From: DATKMP01 sp963790045
Lineage (GTDB): Bacteria; Bacteroidota; Ignavibacteria; UBA10030
Reading direction: 5' to 3'
NCBI GenBank assembly: GCA_963790045.1
Contig: CAWBMS010000011.1
Location: 248,001 to 312,000 of the forward strand
DNA: 64,000 bases
Position 1 is the first letter of the stretch; each line of letters begins with the position of its first letter. The position numbers and the translations under genes are program-made. The notes under the pieces were generated by a model, which was not told where the DNA came from, searched no databases, and saw nothing but the letters and a program-made list of their open reading frames with translations. Positions 46,879 through 54,383 of the stretch are shown here, piece after piece.

Positions 46879-47979
46879 ATGAAAATGGAAATTAAAGAAA
46901 ACAATATAGTATTTCTGTTAGGTGCTGGGTGCAGCAAGGAAGCGGGTATTCCAATATCAAACGAAATGGTAGAAAAAGTTGAAGAAAAAATTAAAAAAGA
47001 ATGGAAAGGATCCAATGACCTATATTACTATCTAAAAAGTAGTATTCAATATTCTGAGGGTATATTCGGACGATTTGATAATTCATTCAATATTGAAAAA
47101 CTATTAATTGTAATGGGGCATATTGAACAGCGAGATGAAAACATTATCTATCCATTTATTGGAAGCTGGAATATTCGTTTGCCAGAAGTAGCTGGGAAAG
47201 ATTTTAAAAGAATTACAGAGCTGAAAAATTTAATTAAAAACGAACTTTACGAATGGGTCACGCCCAAAGATATTATAAGTAAGGCTGAATATTATTCAGG
47301 TTTTAAAAACTTTGCAGAAGGCGTTGGAAAAACGATAAAAGTATTTTCACTAAATTATGACCAATGCTTTGAAAAGATTGTCGGTGATGAAAATGTAGAA
47401 CAAGGGTTTGATGTGAAAACAAATGAGTGGCAACAATCAAACTTTGATACAGAAAGACAATTATTGTTCAAGTTATATAAACTACATGGATCAATTAATT
47501 GGTATGTTGATTCTGAAAACGGCAAATTAAAACAAAGTAGTTATCCTGTATTAAACGACCCCAAACTTATTTTTGGAATAGAGGCAAAACTTAATTCAAG
47601 TGATCCGTTCTTTTACTATACGGCTGAGTTCAGGCGTTGGATGCTTGATAACGATTGCAAACTTATTGTTACAATTGGTTATAGTTATGCTGATCCCTAT
47701 ATCAACAACTTGATTGCACAGGCAATTATCAACAAACCGACGAGACAAGTCCTTAATATTACTTATCTTGACCCCAAAAGTTCTGATGCTGAAAAAAACA
47801 AACTAATTGAAGATATTACCTTAAACAAATTGGACCTAAAACACGATTACAACAAAGACGGGGCAAAGCAATTTCAATTACACATTCAGGGAGCAAAAGA
47901 CTTCCTAAATGAAAATATTAAAACTGATTTTTTCACAAAATATTTTAAAGATGAAACCGATGCACCATTTGGGAAATAA
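46879..47979 (+). CDS. SIR2-like NADase effector of the Argonaute system
   Basis: 366 residues of the SIR2_2 type. The NAD-binding loop is GAGCSKEAGIP (15-25). The conserved FSLNYDQCFE places N159 and D161, KLHGSINW gives catalytic H203, and TIGYSYADPYIN (265-276) is the last Rossmann motif. The key residues are intact, so NAD+ hydrolysis is plausible. The C-terminal 60 residues show no clear domain; there is no APAZ domain, unlike the short-Argonaute SPARSA effectors. The gap to the Argonaute stop is 3 bases, implying co-translation. By analogy with described long-B Argonaute/SIR2 pairs, the complex would deplete NAD+ when the guide finds foreign nucleic acid, causing abortive infection. Confidence 0.85.
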   Translation: MKMEIKENNIVFLLGAGCSKEAGIPISNEMVEKVEEKIKKEWKGSNDLYYYLKSSIQYSEGIFGRFDNSFNIEKLLIVMGHIEQRDENIIYPFIGSWNIRLPEVAGKDFKRITELKNLIKNELYEWVTPKDIISKAEYYSGFKNFAEGVGKTIKVFSLNYDQCFEKIVGDENVEQGFDVKTNEWQQSNFDTERQLLFKLYKLHGSINWYVDSENGKLKQSSYPVLNDPKLIFGIEAKLNSSDPFFYYTAEFRRWMLDNDCKLIVTIGYSYADPYINNLIAQAIINKPTRQVLNITYLDPKSSDAEKNKLIEDITLNKLDLKHDYNKDGAKQFQLHIQGAKDFLNENIKTDFFTKYFKDETDAPFGK

Positions 47980-48189
47980 AAATGTAAATTTTATCTCGTT
48001 CCCAATTTGCATGTGAACGGATGTAGAAAAAGTTCTGCTTAAGGTAATGCGAAATAAAAGCGGAAAAACATAGAACATAAAAATATATTAACATATAAAA
48101 TTATAACGAGCACGGAAACATAACACTGGTAGAGAAACGAAACAACATTTACTAAACAACCATTATCCATTAACAGAAAGGGAACCACA

Positions 48190-48882
48190 ATGGAAGAAGT
48201 CGATGTAGTAATTCAGGATGCCAATGTACTTTTAGCCACGGCTAAAAAATATGCAGCGGGAGCTTCCACAGACGGCATTGACGCCGATGCCATCCAGGGA
48301 TTAAGCGATGCTCATGACGACCTTTTAGATAAAAATACAAAACAGCAGAAAGCTGTAAAGGACGTCAACACACTGACGGAAGCGCAAAACGATTCGCTTG
48401 ACAGCGGTTTGACGTTGATCCGCAAAGTGCAAAACGCCGGCAAATCCGTGTACGGGGAAAGCAATAAGCCGATGATGAAATTATTAGATGTCGGCGGCGA
48501 TGCGCCTACTTCCGTAAAGAAAATGACGACCAAACTTGTTTACATGAAAGATGTGGCAACGGATAAGCTTGCCGATCTGAAGAAGGGCGGTGTGAAAGAC
48601 AGCGACCTTCCACAGTTCGATACCATTGCTGCTGCGTTAGCAGAAAACGATGCGACGCAGGAAAAAGCAAAGAAGGCACAGAAGGCGGCAACGCTGGTAC
48701 GCGATGAAGCGCTCGATGCGTTAAAAAAAGCTGTGCGTAAAGTACGCAACAATGCAAAATCCGTGTTTGCGGATAACCAGTCCGTGCTGATCGAGTTTGA
48801 GCCGGTGGCAGCCGGACGCGGCAGCGCGAAAGCCAAACCGGAACCTGCACCTGCGACGACAACAGATACACAGAAGAAGTGA
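48190..48882 (+). CDS. hypothetical Ala/Lys-rich helical protein
   Basis: 230 residues, almost entirely helical, rich in Ala, Asp and Lys (IQDANVLLATAKKYAAGAST, DEALDALKKAVRKVRNNAKS), with a low-complexity tail (GRGSAKAKPEPAPATTT). Good Shine-Dalgarno AAAGGG before ATG 48190. No membrane segment or known motif. Base composition returns to that of the general genome, so it is probably not part of the Argonaute cassette. The late part (AKSVFADNQSVLIEFEPVA) looks like a short conserved motif. Confidence 0.55.
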   Translation: MEEVDVVIQDANVLLATAKKYAAGASTDGIDADAIQGLSDAHDDLLDKNTKQQKAVKDVNTLTEAQNDSLDSGLTLIRKVQNAGKSVYGESNKPMMKLLDVGGDAPTSVKKMTTKLVYMKDVATDKLADLKKGGVKDSDLPQFDTIAAALAENDATQEKAKKAQKAATLVRDEALDALKKAVRKVRNNAKSVFADNQSVLIEFEPVAAGRGSAKAKPEPAPATTTDTQKK

Positions 48883-48932
48883 TGAAGAAGGAAATAGGAA
48901 TTAGGAGTTAGCATTACACCGAACCCCCCTAT

Positions 48933-48954
48933 CCCCCCTTCGTATGAAGGGGGG
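48933..48954. repeat. GC hairpin before DUF559 gene
   Basis: Perfect 9-bp stem CCCCCCTTC-GTAT-GAAGGGGGG at 48933-48954, extended by imperfect outer arms (GAACCCCCCTAT ... GTAAGAGGGGTTAG). It has no T-tail. The C/G-run palindrome is unlike the surrounding AT-rich DNA. Confidence 0.6.
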
Positions 48955-48974
48955 AGTAAGAGGGGTTAGAAGTT

Positions 48975-49349
48975 ATGGTACGCATTTATAACAAAAAACA
49001 GTTTCAAAAACGCCGACGGGCGTTGCGAAACAATATGCCAAAGTCTGAAATTGTTCTATGGTCGAAGATCAAGAACAGACAGATATATGGTGAACGATTT
49101 TTACGCCAGTATGGTGTCGATCAATATGTTTTGGATTTCTATTGTCCGCGTTTGAAGCTTGCCATTGAAGTGGATGGAGATTCTCATTTTATGCCCGGAG
49201 CGGAAGAGCAAGACAAATCCCGGCAAGAATATGTTGAAGCATTAGGGATTCATTTTTTGAGATTTACAAATGTTGATATATTGGAAAATCTTGATGGAGT
49301 TTGTCAAAGGATATTCCAAGTAATTGAAAAGTACAAAAGCAAAGAATAG
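48975..49349 (+). CDS. DUF559 family endonuclease-like protein
   Basis: 124 residues of the DUF559 group, distantly related to very-short-patch-repair and restriction-type nucleases. Recognisable parts are RRALRNNMPKSEIVLWSKIK, GERFLRQYGVDQYVLDFYCP and the PD-(D/E)XK-like core LKLAIEVDGDSHF (E and D candidates), then LGIHFLRFTNVDILENLDGV. Biochemical activity of the family is not established. It stands alone, preceded by a GC-rich palindrome and followed by copy 2 of the long palindromic repeat, a setting that suggests a small mobile or selfish unit. Confidence 0.88.
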   Translation: MVRIYNKKQFQKRRRALRNNMPKSEIVLWSKIKNRQIYGERFLRQYGVDQYVLDFYCPRLKLAIEVDGDSHFMPGAEEQDKSRQEYVEALGIHFLRFTNVDILENLDGVCQRIFQVIEKYKSKE

Positions 49350-49404
49350 AAGAAAATCCACGTTGTTCAGAAGTTCCGCCCGCAGGGGAGAAAATTGCAA
49401 GCGC

Positions 49405-49452
49405 ATGTGACCGTCACCTGCAAAGCTTAAACCAAGTAGGTGACGGTCACAT
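49405..49452 (-). repeat. long palindromic repeat, copy 2
   Basis: Arms ATGTGACCGTCACCT (49405-49419) and AGGTGACGGTCACAT (49438-49452), perfectly complementary, around an 18-base loop. Read on the minus strand it matches copy 1 at 8931-8982, including the loop (TGGTTTAAGCTTTGC versus GGGTTTACGCTTTGC). Confidence 0.75.
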
Positions 49453-49465
49453 ACCCAACAAAGAA

Positions 49466-50299
49466 TCAATAATCCCGCTTCATAAAATACCACGAAGCAA
49501 GCCCGTACAGCAACGCTGTGGAACCCAGGGAATACACGTACGGCATAATGGTGAACACGGCAGGGGAAAAAGGACTTTTACCAATCACCAACGTTGAGTT
49601 ACTGAGCATGGCGCTTAATTGCGGCGTGATGTAATAGAGTCCATCAAGAATGTGATGATAGATAACGTTATCCGATAAGCGGAATAAAAAATGTTCTCGT
49701 CCTTCCAACAAAGAAGAAATAAAAACAAAGATGAACGTTAACAGAATCGAAAAACCGGAACTGCGCGTTGTCAATCCGACGAGCGCGACAACAGAAAACA
49801 AGCATGCAAATGCAAATATTACATAAATAACTGACGACAAAAACGCCCAGTTCCACACACCGAGTTTCAATCCGAAGACAAGCCAGATGCCGACGAAAAA
49901 GTAAGCAAGATTTGCGGCGATGCCTGCGGTTGCACCTACAGCGCGTGCCATCAACATTTCTGCGCGGAGTAACGGCTTGCTGAGAAAGAGATCGATAGTT
50001 CCTTTCTCTAACATCGAAGGAATAAGTCCTGCCACGCCGAAAATTCCGAATAAAATAATCCAGAAGACGGAAGTTGAATGCATCTGCATCAATATCGTCT
50101 GCGCGATATCGATGTCGCCGGACATTTGCGGTGCAATCGGTTTGCCGAAGATGGCGATCATATTCGGATCATCTGCCGGATGCCCGATGGCAAACCCAAA
50201 GAATCCGATGATAATTGTTGCGACGGCGAAATAAAAAATCAAAGTGCCTTTGCGAATGGATTCGCTAAAGGTAAAACGAAACATGCCCCAGAATCTCAC
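49466..50299 (-). CDS. ABC-2 type permease
   Basis: 277-residue membrane protein with about six helices (YFAVATIIIGFFGFAIG, VFWIILFGIFGVAGLIP, ANLAYFFVGIWLVFGL, VIYVIFAFACLFSVVALVGL, ILLTFIFVFISSLL, YSLGSTALLYGLASWYF) and the exporter segment MLEKGTIDLFLSKPLLRAEM. GTG start 50299 overlaps the upstream ATPase stop. Pairs with that ATPase as a two-gene exporter; substrate unknown. Confidence 0.88.
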   Translation of the reverse strand: MRFWGMFRFTFSESIRKGTLIFYFAVATIIIGFFGFAIGHPADDPNMIAIFGKPIAPQMSGDIDIAQTILMQMHSTSVFWIILFGIFGVAGLIPSMLEKGTIDLFLSKPLLRAEMLMARAVGATAGIAANLAYFFVGIWLVFGLKLGVWNWAFLSSVIYVIFAFACLFSVVALVGLTTRSSGFSILLTFIFVFISSLLEGREHFLFRLSDNVIYHHILDGLYYITPQLSAMLSNSTLVIGKSPFSPAVFTIMPYVYSLGSTALLYGLASWYFMKRDY

Positions 50300-51228
50300 T
50301 GCGCTTCTCCTTTCACCAATTGAATGAAATAATCTTCCAGCGAAGTTTTTTGCTGGGTCATTCCTTCAATGGCAATACCGGCAGCGCGGAGTGCATCGAT
50401 AATGGTGTTCAACTCCGATTTATCATTCAATGTTACCGTTAATAAATTTTCTGAATATGAAACAGACGGAAGCGAAGTTTTGAATCGCTCTTCCAATTCC
50501 AGCGGCAAATGCGCGGAAAGTTGAATGGCGTAAACGAGCTTTTGCGAATTGATCTCCGCAATGGTTCCGGTTTTAATCACTTCGCCTTTATTCAAAATTG
50601 CAACGCGGTCGCTAATGAGCTCTACTTCAGAAAGTAAATGTGAATTTAAAAAGATGGTCTTGCCTTCCGCTTTCAATCCGAACAACATGTCGCGAATTTC
50701 TTTTCGTCCCACCGGATCAACGCCATCTGTTGGTTCATCTAAAAAAATAATTTTCGGATCATTGATGAGCGCCTGCGCCAATCCCAACCGCTGTAACATT
50801 CCTTTGGAAAACTTTTTCGTTTTCACTTTTTTCCAATCGGTCAAACCGACACGATCCAGCAAAGTCGTTGCGCGTTCGCGCAATACTTGTTCCGGCAAAC
50901 CATTTAATCTGCCGAAAAACAACAGCGTATCGTAAGCGTTGAGGAAGGAAGGATACTTGTGGCTTTCCGGCAAGTAACCGATTTCTTCCTTGAGCGCCCG
51001 CTCGCCGAGCGAATGCCCGAGCACGGTTGCCGATCCCGAAGTCGGGAAGGCAATCGAGAGCAATAATTTGATGAAGGTTGTTTTTCCAGCGCCGTTCGGC
51101 CCCAGCAGTCCAAAAATTTCGCCTTGATGGACGGTTAAGGAAACTTTATTGAGCGCAAGGATGTTCTTTTTAGTGAACGTACCAGAGCGATACTGCTTGG
51201 TGAGTTCGAGAGTTTGAATTGCTTCCAT
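50296..51228 (-). CDS. ABC transporter ATP-binding protein
   Basis: 310 residues: Walker A GLLGPNGAGKTTFIK, Q-loop near IGYLPESHKYP, signature FSKGMLQRLGLAQAL, Walker B IIFLDEPTDGVDPVGRKE and switch His in LNSHLLSEVE. The C-terminal domain ends in TSLEDYFIQLVKGEAQ, the exporter-type tail. It forms an operon with the following permease gene and is divergent from the Rrf2 gene across a 153-base region. Confidence 0.93.
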   Translation of the reverse strand: MEAIQTLELTKQYRSGTFTKKNILALNKVSLTVHQGEIFGLLGPNGAGKTTFIKLLLSIAFPTSGSATVLGHSLGERALKEEIGYLPESHKYPSFLNAYDTLLFFGRLNGLPEQVLRERATTLLDRVGLTDWKKVKTKKFSKGMLQRLGLAQALINDPKIIFLDEPTDGVDPVGRKEIRDMLFGLKAEGKTIFLNSHLLSEVELISDRVAILNKGEVIKTGTIAEINSQKLVYAIQLSAHLPLELEERFKTSLPSVSYSENLLTVTLNDKSELNTIIDALRAAGIAIEGMTQQKTSLEDYFIQLVKGEAQ

Positions 51229-51322
51229 AGTGCATTCAAGGTAAGTAAAAATGTGGAGTGGTTCAATTTGAAAATTTTAAAGCCTTCTTGATTCAAAAGG
51301 AATTTAGCGGGATATTGTAGAA

Positions 51323-51350
51323 GAGAGCCGATAGTGGCTCTCATTTTTTT
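51323..51350 (+). terminator. leader hairpin with T-tail upstream of rrf2
   Basis: Perfect 7-bp stem GAGAGCC (51323-51329) / GGCTCTC (51336-51342), loop GATAGT, then A and seven T. It has intrinsic-terminator form on the plus strand, 31 bases before the Rrf2 start codon, with no plus-strand gene upstream. Candidate attenuator of the suf operon leader. Confidence 0.55.
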
Positions 51351-51357
51351 GGAGTAA

Positions 51358-51380
51358 TATAAGACCTGAGAGGTCGTATT
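51358..51380 (+). promoter_or_regulatory. candidate Rrf2 operator overlapping the translation start region
   Basis: The palindrome ATAAGACCT-GAG-AGGTCGTAT has 8 of 9 paired positions and a three-base centre, immediately upstream of the rrf2 ATG (51382). Rrf2 proteins such as IscR often autoregulate through palindromes of this size; assigning the site to this protein is inference. Confidence 0.4.
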
Positions 51381-51381
51381 T

Positions 51382-51780
51382 ATGCTTCAGCTTTCTAAAA
51401 AAGTTGAATACGGATTGATTGCCTTGCGGCACATGGCGATGAACCCGCAAGTGTACACCGCAAAAGAAATTGCGGTGAAGTACGATATTTCGTACGAGCT
51501 TCTTGCAAAAGTTTTGCAGAAGCTGACGAGAGCGGGAATTGTCACTTCGCTGCAAGGCATGCGCGGCGGTTACACGCTTGCACAGAAGCCGAGCGAAGTG
51601 CAGGTAGGGCGCATCATCGATATTATTGAAGACGAGAAGGCGACGATTGCGGAATGCTATGCAGAAGGAAGTGATAATTGTTCGCTGTTCGATGCATGCA
51701 CGATTCGCCGGCCGTTGGAAAAAGTTCAACAGAACTTGAATACGCTTTTAGAAAAAACGACGCTGGAACAAATTATATAG
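51382..51780 (+). CDS. Rrf2-family transcriptional regulator (SufR/IscR type)
   Basis: 132 residues. Winged helix: SKKVEYGLIALRHMAMNPQV and LLAKVLQKLTRAGIVTSLQGMRGGY. Three cysteines, C92, C100 and C106 (ECYAEGSDNCSLFDACTI), are in the position of the [2Fe-2S] ligands of IscR. It leads the suf operon, so it very likely senses iron-sulfur status and controls these genes. A candidate operator and a terminator-like hairpin lie in its leader. Confidence 0.93.
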   Translation: MLQLSKKVEYGLIALRHMAMNPQVYTAKEIAVKYDISYELLAKVLQKLTRAGIVTSLQGMRGGYTLAQKPSEVQVGRIIDIIEDEKATIAECYAEGSDNCSLFDACTIRRPLEKVQQNLNTLLEKTTLEQII

Positions 51781-51791
51781 TTTGAAAAATT

Positions 51792-52109
51792 ATGGCAACA
51801 CATTATCCAGTATATACTATTCCACACGAAGAATTTCTTGCGTTTATGAAATCGAAATTTCAATTGTATCATCTTTCGAATGTTTTCTTTCGGGATTTGC
51901 AATATGGTGTGATAGAATTTCTTCAACGCCGAGGGTTCTCTGTAAAATATGGGGCATCGGAAGCGGCAGCGAATGATTTGATTGCCTCGCTGGAAGAAAA
52001 AAATATCTTGAAAAAATTAGATGGGCAAACATGGCTGTTAAATTATCCATCCTTCAAGCTGATCCCGATGAAGCGTATGGATATTGCGATACCGGCAGCG
52101 GTGCGTTGA
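51792..52109 (+). CDS. hypothetical protein in the suf operon
   Basis: 105 residues, no membrane segment: MATHYPVYTIPHEEFLAFMK, LSNVFFRDLQYGVIEFLQRR, GASEAAANDLIASLEEKNIL and a closing basic segment FKLIPMKRMDIAIP. The winged-helix-like pattern (helix, ANDLIASLEEKNILKKL, TWLLNYPSFKL) might suggest a small regulator or adaptor, but I do not recognise the family. It lies 11 bases after rrf2 and 15 before sufB, so it is co-transcribed with iron-sulfur assembly genes. Confidence 0.7.
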   Translation: MATHYPVYTIPHEEFLAFMKSKFQLYHLSNVFFRDLQYGVIEFLQRRGFSVKYGASEAAANDLIASLEEKNILKKLDGQTWLLNYPSFKLIPMKRMDIAIPAAVR

Positions 52110-52124
52110 AAGAAAAGGATTCCT

Positions 52125-53572
52125 ATGACGACAGAAACAAACACGATTGAAGAACTTGCTGAGAAAGAATATAAGTACGGCTTTGTGACCGATATTGAAT
52201 CGGACAGCATTCGCAAAGGATTAAATGAAGATGTTGTTCGTTTGATCTCGGAACGAAAAGGCGAACCGGCATGGCTCTTAGAATGGCGATTGAAAGCGTA
52301 CCGTCATTGGCTGACGATGGAAGAACCGCATTGGCCCAATGTCAAGTTTCCACCGATTGATTATCAATCGATTGTCTATTATTCCGCGCCGAAACAAAAA
52401 GTGAAACTCAACAGTTTGGACGAAGTCGATCCTGAATTATTGAAGACGTACGAGAAGCTGGGAATTTCACTCCGCGAGCAAGAATGGCTCGCCGGTGTTG
52501 CGGTGGATGCGGTGTTTGACAGCGTTTCAGTGGCCACCACATTTAAAGAAAAATTAAGCGAGCTTGGAATTATATTCTGTTCGTTTTCCGAAGCGGTAAA
52601 GAATCATCCCGATCTGGTAAAGCAATATCTTGGTTCGGTTGTTCCGGCGAACGATAATTTCTTTGCCGCGCTGAATGCGGCAGTATTTAGCGATGGTTCA
52701 TTCTGCTTTATTCCAAAAGGCGTACATTGCCCGATGGAGTTATCCACGTACTTCCGAATCAATGCAGCAGAGACGGGACAGTTTGAGCGCACATTGATTG
52801 TTGCGGAAGACGATGCGTATGTAAGTTATTTAGAGGGATGCACCGCGCCTATTCGCGACACAAATCAATTGCATGCAGCGGTTGTGGAATTGGTGGCGTT
52901 AGATAACGCGCGCATAAAATATTCCACTGTGCAAAACTGGTATCCCGGTGATAAAGAAGGCAAAGGTGGCATTTACAATTTTGTGACCAAGCGCGGAAAA
53001 TGTGCCGGCGATGAATTCCAAAATTTCATGGACGCAGGTGGAAACCGGTTCTTCGATCACGTGGAAATATCCGGGCGTTCTGTTGATTGGCGATAATTCT
53101 GTTGGCGAATTTTATTCCGTTGCGGTGGCAAACAATTATCAGCAGGCCGATACCGGAACGAAAATGATTCACATCGGAAAAAATACGAAGAGCACGATTG
53201 TCTCGAAAGGTATTTCCGCCGGACACGGACAAAATTCCTATCGCGGTTTGGTGGAAGTAAAAAAGAATGCCGTCAATGCGCAGGAATTTTTCGCAGTGCG
53301 ATTCGTTATTGCTCGGTGATAAATGCGGCGCGCATACGTTTCCATATATCGAAGTAAAAAATACTTCTTCGAAAGTTGAACACGAAGCATCGACATCGAA
53401 AATCGGCGAAGATCAGGTTTTCTATTGTAAGCAACGGGGCATTTCAGCGGAAGATGCGGTGAATTTAATTGTGAACGGGTTTTGCAAAGAAGTTTTCCGA
53501 GAGTTGCCGATGGAGTTTGCTGTAGAAGCGCAACGGCTGCTTGGCGTAAGTTTGGAAGGAAGCGTTGGATAA
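52125..53572 (+). pseudogene. sufB: Fe-S cluster assembly protein SufB, two frameshifts as sequenced
   Basis: Scaffold subunit of the SufBC2D complex. The start ATG 52125 follows AAAAGGA. Three frames must be joined: the first ends in CAGD; near 53010-53013 an extra base leads into NSKISWTQVETGSSITWKYP; near 53279-53281 a second extra base leads into RNFSQCDSLLLGDKCGAHTF, running to VSLEGSVG at 53572. Both shifts are +1. The joined product of about 480 residues covers the whole SufB family, including GDKCGAHTFPYIEVKN with the Cys near the cluster site and the C-terminal FCKEVFRELPMEFAVEA. As the rest of the operon is intact, consensus errors are the likely cause. Confidence 0.92.
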
Positions 53573-53610
53573 AAAAGTTTTCGATTTGACGACAAGAAAA
53601 GGACAATGAA

Positions 53611-54375
53611 ATGAGTTTGTTAGAAATAAAAAATATCCATGCATCAGTGAACGGCACAGAGATTCTTCACGGTATCAATCTAACGGTGAATGCCGGAGAA
53701 GTGCATGCGATAATGGGGCCGAATGGTTCCGGTAAAAGCACGCTTGCCGGTGTGCTCGCAGGCAAGGAAGCGTACGTCGTTACCGAAGGAAGCGTGCAGT
53801 ATGAAGGAAAAGATTTGCTCGCGTTGCAGCCGGAAGAACGTGCACGCGAAGGGTTGTTCCTCGCGTTTCAATATCCGGTAGAAATTCCCGGCGTCAATAA
53901 TTCCTATTTTCTCAAAGCGGCACTGAATGCTATTCGCAAGCACAAAGGATTGGAAGAATTGGACGCGATGGATTTTCTTGCGCTCGTAAAGAATAAAGTA
54001 AAGTTGGTAGAGATGGATGAGAGTTTGCTCAATCGAGCGGTGAACGAAGGATTCTCCGGCGGCGAGAAAAAACGTAACGAGATTTTTCACATGGCGGTCT
54101 TAGATCCGCTGCTTTCCATTCTTGATGAAACCGATTCTGGGCTTGATATTGACGCGCTGCGCATTGTGGCGAACGGCGTCAATCAATTACGGCGAAAAGA
54201 CAACGCAACAATTGTTGTCACGCACTATCAGCGATTGTTAGAATATATTGTTCCCGATTTTGTCCACGTGCTTGCAGATGGAAAAATTGTGAAGTCCGGC
54301 GGAAAAGAATTGGCGCTGGAACTTGAAGAACGCGGCTACGATTGGCTTCGCAATTCCGTGGAACAGGAAGCGTAG
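53611..54375 (+). CDS. sufC: Fe-S cluster assembly ATPase SufC
   Basis: 254-residue ABC-type ATPase of the SUF scaffold. Walker A MGPNGSGKSTLAGVL, Q-loop FLAFQYPVEIPGV, the SufC-specific signature FSGGEKKRNEIFHMAVLDP, Walker B LSILDETDSGLDIDAL and switch H in VVTHYQRLLEYI. The sequence after Walker B (ETDSGLDIDALRIVA) is diagnostic for SufC. Located between sufB and sufD in the classic order. Confidence 0.97.
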   Translation: MSLLEIKNIHASVNGTEILHGINLTVNAGEVHAIMGPNGSGKSTLAGVLAGKEAYVVTEGSVQYEGKDLLALQPEERAREGLFLAFQYPVEIPGVNNSYFLKAALNAIRKHKGLEELDAMDFLALVKNKVKLVEMDESLLNRAVNEGFSGGEKKRNEIFHMAVLDPLLSILDETDSGLDIDALRIVANGVNQLRRKDNATIVVTHYQRLLEYIVPDFVHVLADGKIVKSGGKELALELEERGYDWLRNSVEQEA

Positions 54376-54383
54376 GAGCAACG

